Assembly: GCA_938040725.1 (NCBI GenBank)
Contig: CALHZX010000057.1
Location: 1-52,549 of the forward strand
DNA from: an uncultured Actinomyces sp.
Lineage (GTDB): Bacteria; Actinomycetota; Actinomycetes; Actinomycetales; Actinomycetaceae
DNA: 52,549 bases
Direction of reading: 5' to 3'
Positions 39,525 to 48,505 of this stretch are shown piece after piece. Positions within the stretch are counted from its first letter, which is position 1, and every line of letters begins with the position of its first letter. The position numbers and the translations under genes were made by a program. The notes under the pieces are model-generated. The model did not search any database, was not told the DNA's origin, and saw nothing but the letters and a program-made list of their open reading frames with translations.

Positions 39525-40706
39525 ATGCAGGCGATCGCTGATCACTTCTACCACATCCTGATCATCGCCTTTGTCGCTGCCACGATTATCCAGGCGATCA
39601 TCAAGGCCGTGAGTAAGCCGCGCAAGGAGAAGCGTAGGCCGGTTGCTCCCAGAGAGAGCGCGGCCGAGCGTGAGAAGCGCATGCGAGAGCGCTATGCGGC
39701 ATTCGGGGAGCGTTGGCGGGAATGGGTGGATCGCCCACGAGGAAGTGGTGACGCTGACCGTCTCGTGACGGCCGCGAGCATCTGGGGGAGCCTGGAACAG
39801 GGAGCCTCCTTCCCTCGGCGTTTCCACGACAGCCAGCTGGGGAAGGTCATGCTTGATAAGCGTAGCTATCTGGCGATGCTGGAAGCATCCAGCGACGTGG
39901 CTCAGCCGAGGCACGAGCTGGCCCCGACCTCGTGGGCGAAGCTGCGACTCGACGTATGGGTGCTCCACTCCAAGGCCGCGCAAAAGCCTCGGCTCATGCG
40001 ACTGTGGCTGAGTGGGGATCGTGCTCTCGTGGAGTTGCACCGCACGCGCGTCGTCAAGGTCGATGAGATCCTCCCCAGCGAGGCTGTTGGTTTTGTTCGC
40101 GGGTTCACGCGCCTCGGCCCGCGCAAGGGTAAAGTGGATGGCCTGCGCTGGCTACCTGCCGAGGCGATGGAGCTGGGTGAGAAGCCTCTGTGGAACACGT
40201 TCCGTATCCTGCGCGGAATCTCTGGCGTCGCGCCTGAGGGGGTGCCCGTCGCCGATGCGTTGCGTGCGGGGGACTATCATGCGTTTGCTTTCGTGGTCTC
40301 ACGTGCCGAGAGTGCGTGGAAGGAACCCTGGGCGCATCTGCGCGTCCTGGATTGTGCCGACGTCACGTACCAGGTGGGCAACGCATTCTCGCGGGAGTCT
40401 GACGACGCGCGGTGGACGCCGCCCGAGGAGGGGGACGAGGCTTCGGCTCGGGCAGGCGAGGAGGAGGCGAATGAGGCTTCTCGACGAGGCCGTGGCCGCC
40501 CAAGCATGCGCTGCAGCCTGAGGAGAAGGCGTAGTGTGGCGGAGGGGGCGGTTGCATCCGCCAGTGACGACCAGAAGGTTGCGAAGCCGCAGTCCGTCGA
40601 GTCGTCCGAACGCGAACCCGAGCCGCTGGCGGACACAGACCTCGCCGTGGTGCCGATAGACCCGAAGGCGGTCCTGTGGGCCGTGGAGAAGATGATCGAG
40701 CTGTGA
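39525..40706 (+). CDS. uncharacterised membrane-anchored protein
   Basis: 393 residues, not recognised. One N-terminal hydrophobic helix (about 8-28) is followed by a Lys/Arg/Glu-rich stretch (30-70), a globular mixed region (about 80-285) with ELAPTSWAKLRLDVWVLHSK and LMRLWLSGDRALVELHRTRVVKVDEI, and a low-complexity charged tail (about 295-370) with a short hydrophobic end. It is probably anchored with its bulk in the cytoplasm. GGGGAGGGG precedes the ATG. The DEASA and DEA-rich tail contains the GACGAGGC word common in this genome. Function unknown. Confidence 0.8.
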   Translation: MQAIADHFYHILIIAFVAATIIQAIIKAVSKPRKEKRRPVAPRESAAEREKRMRERYAAFGERWREWVDRPRGSGDADRLVTAASIWGSLEQGASFPRRFHDSQLGKVMLDKRSYLAMLEASSDVAQPRHELAPTSWAKLRLDVWVLHSKAAQKPRLMRLWLSGDRALVELHRTRVVKVDEILPSEAVGFVRGFTRLGPRKGKVDGLRWLPAEAMELGEKPLWNTFRILRGISGVAPEGVPVADALRAGDYHAFAFVVSRAESAWKEPWAHLRVLDCADVTYQVGNAFSRESDDARWTPPEEGDEASARAGEEEANEASRRGRGRPSMRCSLRRRRSVAEGAVASASDDQKVAKPQSVESSEREPEPLADTDLAVVPIDPKAVLWAVEKMIEL

Positions 40707-40755
40707 ATGCTGCGCGTTATGACGCGGCGTGTGCGGGTAAGGAGAAAATAGAGTT

Positions 40756-41112
40756 GTGAGGGAAGAACTCGTTGAAGCCGTCCTGCGGGTTGTGGAGGAG
40801 ATTCCGCCGGGGCGTGCGGCAACGTATGGCATGATCGCGCAGGCGGTCGGTACCGGTCCGCGCGTTGTGGGGCGGATCATGCATGACTGGGGCGGTGGAG
40901 TCCCGTGGTGGCGCGTCGTGAACGTTCACGGAACTTTTCCGACAACTATCCGTGGTGAAGGATTTTCTGAGTGGGAGAAAGAGGGGATGCCTCACGATCT
41001 GGAGCGGGGGAAACTTCATCTCAAGCAATGCGCCGTTGAGCAGGAATGGCTCGACAGTGTCGCGCGAACGATCATTGAAAATCTGCAGAATACTGCGGAA
41101 TTGTCAGGCTGA
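40756..41112 (+). CDS. alkyltransferase-like protein (ATL), MGMT DNA-binding domain
   Basis: 118 residues from GTG 40756 with TAAGGAG upstream. It has the methylguanine methyltransferase DNA-binding fold (VEEIPPGRAATYGMIAQAVG with GPRVVGRIM), but the active-site PCHR reads PWWR (residues 50-53), so the acceptor Cys is replaced by Trp. ATL proteins of this kind bind O6-alkylguanine without repairing it and hand the lesion to nucleotide excision repair. The gene stands alone between an unknown gene and a sugar ABC operon. Confidence 0.9.
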   Translation: MREELVEAVLRVVEEIPPGRAATYGMIAQAVGTGPRVVGRIMHDWGGGVPWWRVVNVHGTFPTTIRGEGFSEWEKEGMPHDLERGKLHLKQCAVEQEWLDSVARTIIENLQNTAELSG

Positions 41113-41230
41113 CGCTCGCTGAAATTTGATTACGATTTGGTTACGCGTTATTCGATTTGGGTCGCGTAGACCCCTGTGATGCTCTACTCTAAAGGAGACG
41201 CCGAAGAGGGCGATTCTCCGGAACGATGAC

Positions 41231-41244
41231 CGTTAGCGTTAACG
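41231..41244. promoter_or_regulatory. candidate LacI-type operator upstream of the sugar ABC operon
   Basis: CGTTA-GCGT-TAACG inverted repeat 58 bp before the first gene, possibly bound by the LacI regulator encoded at 48480. TACTCT (41185-41190) upstream could be a -10, with no convincing -35. Confidence 0.35.
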
Positions 41245-41301
41245 ACGCCGGGGAAGAAAACTCCAGAAACAGAGAAGTTACTGGTACCCAAGGGGTGAGA
41301 A

Positions 41302-42819
41302 GTGACGAAATTACTAGAGCTAAAGGGGATCTCAAAGACGTTCCCCGGCGTGAAGGCGCTGTCCGACGTGGACCTCGACCTTCGACCCGGTGAAGTCTTG
41401 GGTCTCTGTGGTGAGAACGGAGCGGGCAAGTCCACGCTCATGAAGGTGCTCACCGGTATCCACAAGTCCGACCCGGGCGGCGAGATCTGGCTGCAGGGGG
41501 AGAAGGTCGACATTCAGTCGCCGGAGCACGCACGTGACCTCGGCCTGTCGATCATCCACCAGGAACTCAACATTGTTCCTGACCTGACCGTCGCCCAGAA
41601 CCTGTACATCGGTCGACCCGGTACGTCCAAGTTTGGCTACGTCGACGACCGCAAGATGGTTCGTGATGCGCGCGAGCTCTTCGAGCGCCTCAACATGAAC
41701 ATCGACCCCACCGCCTACTGCCGTGACCTGCCGGTTGCGCGCCTGCAGATGGTGGAAATCGCGCGTGCGCTGTCCTTCGATTCGAAGATCCTGGTCATGG
41801 ACGAGCCCACGGCTCCTCTGACCACGACCGAGACCGAGTCTCTCTTCGAGCTGGTGCGCGACTTCGTGTGCCCCACGACCGGCCTGATCTTCATCACGCA
41901 CCGCATGCCCGAGCTCACCGAGCTCACCAACCGCATTTCGGTCCTGCGCGATGGAAAGTACATCGGTACGGTGGACACGGCCTCGACCCCGATGAGCGAG
42001 GTCGTCAAAATGATGGTCGGCCGTGAGGTCCCCGCAGACGCACGACCCACGACCAAGCCGATCTCCGATGAGGCCGTCCTGCGCGTCGAGCACCTCTCGA
42101 CTGTCAAGGTCGTCCACGACGTCTCCTTCGAGGTCAAGAAGGGTGAAATCTTCGGCTTCGCGGGCCTGGTCGGCGCCGGACGCACCGAGGTCGCCCGAGC
42201 CCTATTCGGTGCTGACCCCCACACCGAAGGCGACATCTACGTCCACGGCAAGAAGGTCACCATCAAGGGCGCAAATGATGCCGTCAAGAACGGCATCGGC
42301 TACCTGTCTGAGGACCGCAAACAGTACGGCCTGCTCCTCGACAAGGACATCTCTTTCAACACGGGCCTGGCCGCGATGAGCCACTTCACCACCGCGACCG
42401 TCGTCGCAACGAAGAAGCTGCGCAACGTCGCCCAGGACTACGTGAAGAAGCTGCGTACCCGCACCCCCTCCGTGGACGTCGAGCTGCGCAGCCTTTCGGG
42501 CGGTAACCAGCAGAAGGTCGTCGTGGCCAAGTGGCTGGAACGTGACACCGACATCCTGATCTTCGACGAGCCGACGCGCGGCATCGACGTGGGCGCGAAG
42601 GATGAAATTTACACGCTGCTCGAGGATCTGGCGAAGCAGGGCAAGGCCATCATCGTGATCTCCTCGGAGCTGCCCGAGGTCCTGCGCCTGGCCAACCGCA
42701 TCGCCGTCATGGCCCACGGCCGCATCATCGGCACCCTCAACAACGAGGAAGCCACCCAAGAAAACATTATGGAACTGGCCACCGTCGGCCAGGAAGAAGC
42801 GAACGGAGAAGTCGCGTGA
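41302..42819 (+). CDS. sugar ABC importer double ATPase (RbsA/XylG type)
   Basis: 505 residues with two ABC domains as in monosaccharide importers of the CUT2 class. Domain 1 has Walker A GENGAGKST near 36 and Walker B LVMDEPTAPL; its signature (RDLPVARLQMVEIARAL) is degenerate, as is usual. Domain 2 has the diverged GLVGAGRTE P-loop near 290 and a canonical LSGGNQQK near 398 with IFDEPTRGIDVGAK. GTG start with AAGGGG upstream. Permease and binding-protein genes follow. Fucose is the likely substrate by context. Confidence 0.92.
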   Translation: MTKLLELKGISKTFPGVKALSDVDLDLRPGEVLGLCGENGAGKSTLMKVLTGIHKSDPGGEIWLQGEKVDIQSPEHARDLGLSIIHQELNIVPDLTVAQNLYIGRPGTSKFGYVDDRKMVRDARELFERLNMNIDPTAYCRDLPVARLQMVEIARALSFDSKILVMDEPTAPLTTTETESLFELVRDFVCPTTGLIFITHRMPELTELTNRISVLRDGKYIGTVDTASTPMSEVVKMMVGREVPADARPTTKPISDEAVLRVEHLSTVKVVHDVSFEVKKGEIFGFAGLVGAGRTEVARALFGADPHTEGDIYVHGKKVTIKGANDAVKNGIGYLSEDRKQYGLLLDKDISFNTGLAAMSHFTTATVVATKKLRNVAQDYVKKLRTRTPSVDVELRSLSGGNQQKVVVAKWLERDTDILIFDEPTRGIDVGAKDEIYTLLEDLAKQGKAIIVISSELPEVLRLANRIAVMAHGRIIGTLNNEEATQENIMELATVGQEEANGEVA

Positions 42820-43820
42820 GCACCGTCGTCGACAACAAGGGCCTGGAGGCGCCGTCGCCTGTCAAGACCTTCCTGAAGAACAACATGCAGCTGATGCTCG
42901 TCACGGTTGCTCTGTTCGTCATCCTGCTGTTCTTCAGCATTGCAGCCAACGGCTTTGCGAAGCCGAACATCTACCTGGACATCGTCCTGCAGTCGGCCTA
43001 CACGGGCGTCATGGCGCTGGGTGCGACGTTCGTCATCGCGACCTCCGGCATTGACCTCTCCGTCGGTACGGGCATGAGCCTCGTGGCTGTGATGGCCGGT
43101 ATCTTCCTGGCGGGCGACAAGATGAACCTTCCTCTGGGCGCTGGCCTGATCCTGACGCTGCTGATCGGCATGGCGATCGGTCTGGTAAACGGCCTGAACG
43201 TCTCGATCCTGGGTCTGCCGCCCTTCATCGCAACGCTGGCAATGATGATGGTTGCCCGAGGCCTCGCGCTGATCATCTCGGATAAGTCCTCCATCACGAT
43301 CGCGAACACGGGCTACAAGGCCATCGCGCGTGGCGAGATCATCCCCGGTGTTGCCAACGCCGTTCTGATCTTCGTGGTTCTCACGGTCCTGGCGACCTTC
43401 CTCATGAACAAGACGCTGCTCGGCCGCTACTCCCTCGCGATCGGCTCGAACGAGGAGGCCACCCGCCTCTCCGGCGTCAACGTCCGCCTGTGGAAGATCA
43501 TCATCTACGTCGTTGCGGGTGCCTTCATGGCTATTGGCGCGGTCCTCTACTCCTCGCGTGGTGGCCTGGTCCAGCCCGCTGAGGGCGTGGGCATGGAGCT
43601 CAACGTCATCGCCGCGGCCGTCATCGGTGGTACGTCCCTGTCGGGTGGTCGCGCCTCGATCCCCGGCGCCCTGGTTGGCGCGATCATCATGGAGACCCTG
43701 AAGAAGGGGCTGACGATGATGGGTATCGCCGCCGAATGGCAGTTCGTCGTCACCGGTATCGTCCTGCTGCTCGCCGTCGTCATCGACAACATCCGCCGCG
43801 TTCGCGAGAACGCCGCCTGA
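42816..43820 (+). CDS. sugar ABC importer permease (RbsC type)
   Basis: 334-residue CUT2 permease with 8-10 helices. The FVIATSGIDLSVGTGMSLVAV signature near residue 70, NEEATRLSGVNVRLWKIIIYV (the cytoplasmic coupling loop) and AVIGGTSLSGGRASIPGALVGA near 270 are typical. Its GTG overlaps the ATPase stop, so the two are co-translated. A short hydrophilic N terminus precedes the first helix. Confidence 0.92.
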   Translation: MSTVVDNKGLEAPSPVKTFLKNNMQLMLVTVALFVILLFFSIAANGFAKPNIYLDIVLQSAYTGVMALGATFVIATSGIDLSVGTGMSLVAVMAGIFLAGDKMNLPLGAGLILTLLIGMAIGLVNGLNVSILGLPPFIATLAMMMVARGLALIISDKSSITIANTGYKAIARGEIIPGVANAVLIFVVLTVLATFLMNKTLLGRYSLAIGSNEEATRLSGVNVRLWKIIIYVVAGAFMAIGAVLYSSRGGLVQPAEGVGMELNVIAAAVIGGTSLSGGRASIPGALVGAIIMETLKKGLTMMGIAAEWQFVVTGIVLLLAVVIDNIRRVRENAA

Positions 43821-43845
43821 TTCTTACCCATTCAATTCACCCATC

Positions 43846-43892
43846 GTGGACCGACGTCGGTCCACACACCCAAGGGCGGGAATGACCCCGCC
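43846..43892 (+). promoter_or_regulatory. two stem-loops before the binding-protein gene
   Basis: GTGGACCGACGTCGGTCCAC (43846-43865) is a perfect 20-bp palindrome. GGCGGG-AATGAC-CCCGCC (43875-43892) follows. They may be an operator plus an mRNA-stabilising hairpin, or both RNA structures that set binding-protein abundance. Confidence 0.55.
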
Positions 43893-43912
43893 ACCCCACG
43901 AAAGGAATACCA

Positions 43913-44974
43913 ATGCGCCCCATCGGACGTATCTTCGCCGCCGCCGCTGTCGGCTCCATGGCCCTGGGCCTGGCTGCCTGCACGACCTCGTCGGACTCCT
44001 CCGCTCCCGCGACTGACACCAAGACCGGTGACTCCTCGGGTGCGACCAAGGTTGACACCTCCGCCAACGCTCAGGATTGGGAGAAGGCTGCGGTCAAGGG
44101 CGACGGCACCAAGACCATCTACCTCGTCTCCAAGGGCTTCCAGCACCGCTTCTGGCAGGCCGTGAAGGAAGGCGCCGAGCAGGCTGGTGAGGAGCTGGGC
44201 TACCAGGTCAAGTTCGTCGGCCCGCAGGATGAGACCAAGGTGACCGAGCAGACCGACCAGCTGAAGTCCGCTCTGGACTCCGGCCCGGCCGCCATCGGCT
44301 TCGCCGCCCTCGACTCCAAGGCTGCCGCCGACCTGCTCGACGAGATCAACAAGCAGGGCATCCCGGTTGTCGCCTTCGACTCCGGGGTTGACTCCGACAT
44401 CCCCGTCACCACCGTCCAGACGGACAACAAGGCCGCCGCCGCCGAGGCCGCCAAGCACATGATCGAGCTGCTCAAGGGCAAGAAGGGCTCGGTCGGCATG
44501 GTCTGCCACGACTCGACCTCCACCACGGGCAAGCAGCGCTGCGAGGGCTTCAAGGAGTACTTCAAGGCCAACGCTCCCGCGGACCTGAAGCTCCTCGACG
44601 AGCAGATCGCCGGTGAGGTCACCAAGGCCGCCGACACCTCCAAGGCCATCATCCAGGCGAACGACGACATCGTCGGCATGTACGGCTCCAACGAGGCTGC
44701 CGCCTCCGGTATCGTCCAGGGCTCGCAGGAGACCGGCAAGGAGGTCACGGTTGTTGGCTTCGACTCCGGCAAGACCCAGATTGACGCCATCAAGGCCGGC
44801 ACCGAGGCTGGCGCCGTGACCCAGTCGCCCGTCAAGATCGGCTACTACACGGTCAAGGCTGCCGTCGTCGCCATCAACAAGGGCGAGCTGCCCAAGGTTA
44901 TCGACTCGGGCTTCGCGTGGTACGACAAGACCAACATCGACAACGCCGACATCAAGGCGAACCTGTACGAGTGA
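43913..44974 (+). CDS. sugar ABC importer lipoprotein binding protein (RbsB type)
   Basis: 353 residues. Lipoprotein signal with lipobox LAAC near 20-23 and a Ser/Thr/Asp linker (24-50). The periplasmic-binding-protein I fold follows: IYLVSKGFQHRFWQAVKEGA, DSGVDSDIPVTTVQTDN, VGMYGSNEAAASG, VVGFDSGKTQIDAI. CGAAAGGAA precedes the ATG. A terminator separates it from fucI. The ligand is inferred as L-fucose or a related sugar. Confidence 0.9.
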   Translation: MRPIGRIFAAAAVGSMALGLAACTTSSDSSAPATDTKTGDSSGATKVDTSANAQDWEKAAVKGDGTKTIYLVSKGFQHRFWQAVKEGAEQAGEELGYQVKFVGPQDETKVTEQTDQLKSALDSGPAAIGFAALDSKAAADLLDEINKQGIPVVAFDSGVDSDIPVTTVQTDNKAAAAEAAKHMIELLKGKKGSVGMVCHDSTSTTGKQRCEGFKEYFKANAPADLKLLDEQIAGEVTKAADTSKAIIQANDDIVGMYGSNEAAASGIVQGSQETGKEVTVVGFDSGKTQIDAIKAGTEAGAVTQSPVKIGYYTVKAAVVAINKGELPKVIDSGFAWYDKTNIDNADIKANLYE

Positions 44975-45037
44975 GCCGATAGCTCCATCGGGCACGAGGC
45001 CGGGGCCGGGGACGTGACAAACTGAACCGGTGGCCCG

Positions 45038-45093
45038 CCGCGGGTCCTGCTCCACTCACGTGGGGTGGGACCCGCGGACCCGGCACCTTTTTA
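45038..45093 (+). terminator. terminator between binding protein and fucI
   Basis: CCGCGGGTCC (45038-45047) and GGACCCGCGG (45068-45077), extended by outer GGTG/CACC pairing, then TTTTTATT. Confidence 0.85.
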
Positions 45094-45163
45094 TTCACAG
45101 GATCCGAGGGGGCGAGCGCCCCCGCGCTCCGACATCGACGTCATCATGAGGGATGAAGGAATA

Positions 45164-46927
45164 ATGACAAACCACCCCCGCATCGGAATCCGCCCCACTA
45201 TTGACGGCCGCCGTAAGGGCGTTCGTGAGTCGCTCGAAGAGCAGACCATGAACATGGCGAAGTCCGTCGCCGAGCTTTTCACCTCCAACCTGCGTTACCC
45301 GGACGGCGCCCCCGTCGAGGTCGTCATCGCTGACACCACGATCGGCCGCGTCCACGAGGCCCAGGCCTGCGCCGCCAAGTTCCGCGAGAACAACGTCGGC
45401 CTGACCGTGACGGTCACCCCCTGCTGGTGCTACGGCACTGAGACCACCGACATGGATCCGGCGATGCCGCACGCCATCTGGGGCTTCAATGGCACTGAGC
45501 GCCCCGGCGCCGTGTACCTTGCCGCCGCCCTGGCAGGCCACGCTCAGATCGGTATCCCCGCCTTCGGCATCTACGGCGAGCACGTGCAGGACGCTGACGA
45601 CACCTCCATCCCCGAGGACGTGCGCACCCGCCTCCTCGACTATGCGACCGCCGGTCTGGCCGTCGCTCAGATGAAGGGCGAGGCATACCTCTCCATGGGC
45701 TCCGTCTCCATGGGTATTGCCGGCTCTGTTGTGAACCCCGACTTCTTCGGCTCCTACCTCGGCATGCGCAACGAGTACATCGACATGTCCGAGTTCACCC
45801 GCCGCATCGATGAGGGCATCTACGATCCCGAGGAGTACGAGAAGGCGTACCAGTGGATCCGCGAGAACTTCAAGCAGGGCAAGGATTGGAACCCGCCGGA
45901 GTGGCAGTACCCGGAGAAGCACGAGGACTGGTGGAAGTTCGTCACCAAGATGACGCTCATCGCCCGCGACCTCATGCACGGCAACCCGCGCCTGGCCGAG
46001 CTGGGCTTTGAGGAAGAGGCCGGCGGCCACGGCGCCATCGTGGCAGGCTTCCAGGGCCAGCGCCAGTGGACGGACCACTTCCCGAACGGTGACGTTCTGG
46101 AGACCATCCTCAACACGAACTTCGACTGGACTGGCATTCGTCAGCCTTCCGTCGTGGCCACCGAGAACGACTCGCTCAACGGCGCCTCGATGCTCTTCGG
46201 CTACCTGCTGACCAACACGCCGCAGATCTTCTCCGACGTGCGCACCTACTGGAGCCCCGAGTCCATCGAGAAGGCCACCGGTTGGAAGCCCGAGGGCCGC
46301 GCTGCCGCCGGTCTGCTCGACCTGCGTAACTCCGGCTCGACCACGCTGGACGGCGCCGGCAAGGCTGTGCGCGACGGCAAGAACGTCATCAAGCCCTGGT
46401 ATGAGCTGACCGAGGAGGACCGCGACGCCACGCTCGAGGCCACGACCTTCCACCCGGCCTCGACCGGTTACTTCCGTGGCGGCGGCTTCTCGACCCACTT
46501 CCGCACCTCCGGCGAGATGCCCGTGACGATGTGCCGCCTCAACCTGGTGCGCGGCCTCGGACCGGTCCTGCAGATCGCCGAGGGCTACACGGTTGAGCTG
46601 CCCGACGAGGTCGCCTTCACCATCGAAGAGCGCACCAACATCGAGTGGCCCACCACCTGGTTCGTCCCGAACCTGACGGGTGAGGGCGCGTTCAAGAGCG
46701 TCTACGACGTGATGAACAACTGGGGCGCCAACCACGGCGCGATCTCCTATGGCCACATCGGCGGTCAGCTCATCACGCTGGCCTCGATGCTGCGCATCCC
46801 GGTCAACATGCACAACGTCCCCGAGGAGCGGATCTTCCGTCCCAAGGCGTGGTCGCTGTTCGGCACCGAATCCCTCGAGGCAGCGGACTTCCGCGCCTGC
46901 GACACCTTCGGTCCGATGTACCGCTGA
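45164..46927 (+). CDS. fucI: L-fucose isomerase
   Basis: 587 residues, close to the usual 590. Manganese-dependent isomerisation of L-fucose to L-fuculose. The opening PRIGIRPTIDGRRKGVRESLEEQT, GVSMGIAGS-like GSVSMGIAGSVV, ATENDSLNGASMLFGYLL (metal-binding region) and FHPASTGYFRGGGFSTHF segments match FucI throughout. ATG 45164 is chosen because GATGAAGGA lies upstream and the homologous N terminus begins here; a longer frame from 45065 is rejected. D-arabinose can also be a substrate of this family. Confidence 0.95.
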   Translation: MTNHPRIGIRPTIDGRRKGVRESLEEQTMNMAKSVAELFTSNLRYPDGAPVEVVIADTTIGRVHEAQACAAKFRENNVGLTVTVTPCWCYGTETTDMDPAMPHAIWGFNGTERPGAVYLAAALAGHAQIGIPAFGIYGEHVQDADDTSIPEDVRTRLLDYATAGLAVAQMKGEAYLSMGSVSMGIAGSVVNPDFFGSYLGMRNEYIDMSEFTRRIDEGIYDPEEYEKAYQWIRENFKQGKDWNPPEWQYPEKHEDWWKFVTKMTLIARDLMHGNPRLAELGFEEEAGGHGAIVAGFQGQRQWTDHFPNGDVLETILNTNFDWTGIRQPSVVATENDSLNGASMLFGYLLTNTPQIFSDVRTYWSPESIEKATGWKPEGRAAAGLLDLRNSGSTTLDGAGKAVRDGKNVIKPWYELTEEDRDATLEATTFHPASTGYFRGGGFSTHFRTSGEMPVTMCRLNLVRGLGPVLQIAEGYTVELPDEVAFTIEERTNIEWPTTWFVPNLTGEGAFKSVYDVMNNWGANHGAISYGHIGGQLITLASMLRIPVNMHNVPEERIFRPKAWSLFGTESLEAADFRACDTFGPMYR

Positions 46928-46934
46928 TGCAACT

Positions 46935-46999
46935 CCCGGTCGGGCTCGGGTGTCCTCTCTCCCCGGGCCCGACCGGGCCACCCCCTCGGGGGTCTTTTT
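46935..46999 (+). terminator. double terminator after fucI
   Basis: First hairpin: CCCGGTCGGGC (46935-46945) with GCCCGACCGGG (46967-46977). Second: ACCCCC-TC-GGGGGT (46980-46993), then TTTTT. The next gene probably relies on read-through or its own promoter. Confidence 0.85.
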
Positions 47000-47095
47000 C
47001 CCGGGACGCAGCCCCGGCCTCGCCGTTGAGGAAAGCTGCACGAGAACCCAACGACGGGACACGCCGACCCAGGGCGTATCTGGAGGAGACCTTCA

Positions 47096-48505
47096 ATGAC
47101 CACCGTACTTGCTGTTGACCTTGGATCCGCGTCCGGACGAGTCCTCGCCGGAACGCTACGCGATGGCCGCCTGGATGTCACGGACATCCACCGTTTTAAG
47201 CACGAGGCGCGCCGCCGGGACGACGGCACCCTCACGTGGGACGTGGCCACGATGGAGGCTGAGACGATCACCGGCTTGAAGAAGGCCCTCGAACGCTTCC
47301 CCGACGCCCGCGCCGTCTCGATCGATACGTGGGGCGTGGACTGGGCTCCCCTCGACGAGAATGGTGAGCTTGTCGGCGATGTTGTCGCCTACCGCGACGA
47401 GCGCACCGCGCGCACCCTGGATGCGTTCCGCGAGCGCATTGGCGACCGCGAGTTCTTCGACCTGACCGGTAACCAGCCGGCGACGATCAACACGGCGAAC
47501 CAGCTTTTTGCTTACCTGCAGGAAAACCCCGCCGACGCTCGGCGCGTCGCGGCCGCCCTCTTCCTGCCCGACTATTTCGCGTACCGCCTCACCGGTGTCG
47601 TGGGTTGGTCGCGTACGATTGCCTCAACCTCGGGCCTGCTCACCCCCGGCGGTCGCGGTTTTAACGACGAGGTCTTCTCACGCCTCGGCATCCCGCGCGG
47701 CTGGTTCGGCGAGCTTGCCGCCGACCGCACCGTCGTCGGCCCCTGTACGGTGCCCGGCCTTGAGACCCTCACCGTCGTGCGCGGCGGCGCCCACGATTCC
47801 GCCTGCGCCGTCCACGGCCTGCCCATCGAGGAAGGCAAGCGCGCCTACTTCCTGTCCTGCGGCTCCTGGTCGGTCCTGGGTGCCATCGAGGATCAGCCCC
47901 TCATGAGCGACGCCGCCTTCGACCTCGGTATTACGAACGAAGGCCGCACCGACGGGGGAGTGCGTCCCCTCTTCAACATCACCGGCATGTGGATCCTTCA
48001 GGAGATCCAGCGCCAGTGGGAGCGCGAGGGCACGCCCACCGACACCGACGAGCTGGTCGCCCAAGCCCGCGAGCTGCCCGCCGCCTCGGGCACCTTCGAC
48101 CCCGACGAGGAGGCCTTCGCCACCCCCGGCGACATGCAGCGCAAGATCGACGAGGCCCTGGACGCCCAGGGCGCGGCCCGCCCCGACTCCATGGCCGGGT
48201 ACGTGCGCGTCATCATCGAGTCTTTCGCCCGTCGCTACGCCCGCGCGATCGGCGAGCTGACCGAGGCCACGGGGAGGGCCCCCGACCAGCTCAACCTCGT
48301 GGGCGGCGGCGCACGTAACCGCCTGCTGTGCGACCTGACCGCCCAGATCTCGGGAGTCACCGTCGTGCGCGGCCCCATCGAGGCCTCGACCTTCGGTTCT
48401 CTCCTCGCCCAGCTCGAAACCATCGGTGCTCTCGCCGAGGAAGATCGCGCCTCCGTCATCGCAGCCAGCGCAGCGACCCATGTCCACGTCCCGACCCACA
48501 GCTAA
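47096..48505 (+). CDS. fucK: FGGY-family L-fuculokinase / rhamnulokinase-type kinase
   Basis: 469-residue sugar kinase. VLAVDLGSASGRV at residues 4-16 binds phosphate, SIDTWGVDWAPLD and AYRDERT are substrate-binding segments, and LFNITGMWILQEIQRQW and LVGGGARNRLLCDLTA complete the FGGY fold. By sequence it is closest to the RhaB group; the fucI and fucU neighbours point to L-fuculose. CTGGAGGAG precedes the ATG. The next gene starts 26 bp before its stop in another frame. Confidence 0.85.
   Translation: MTTVLAVDLGSASGRVLAGTLRDGRLDVTDIHRFKHEARRRDDGTLTWDVATMEAETITGLKKALERFPDARAVSIDTWGVDWAPLDENGELVGDVVAYRDERTARTLDAFRERIGDREFFDLTGNQPATINTANQLFAYLQENPADARRVAAALFLPDYFAYRLTGVVGWSRTIASTSGLLTPGGRGFNDEVFSRLGIPRGWFGELAADRTVVGPCTVPGLETLTVVRGGAHDSACAVHGLPIEEGKRAYFLSCGSWSVLGAIEDQPLMSDAAFDLGITNEGRTDGGVRPLFNITGMWILQEIQRQWEREGTPTDTDELVAQARELPAASGTFDPDEEAFATPGDMQRKIDEALDAQGAARPDSMAGYVRVIIESFARRYARAIGELTEATGRAPDQLNLVGGGARNRLLCDLTAQISGVTVVRGPIEASTFGSLLAQLETIGALAEEDRASVIAASAATHVHVPTHS

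Noticed and set aside
40756..41112. Active O6-methylguanine-DNA methyltransferase
   Set aside because: The acceptor cysteine of PCHR is replaced (PWWR) and the N-terminal domain is missing, so it is an ATL protein.
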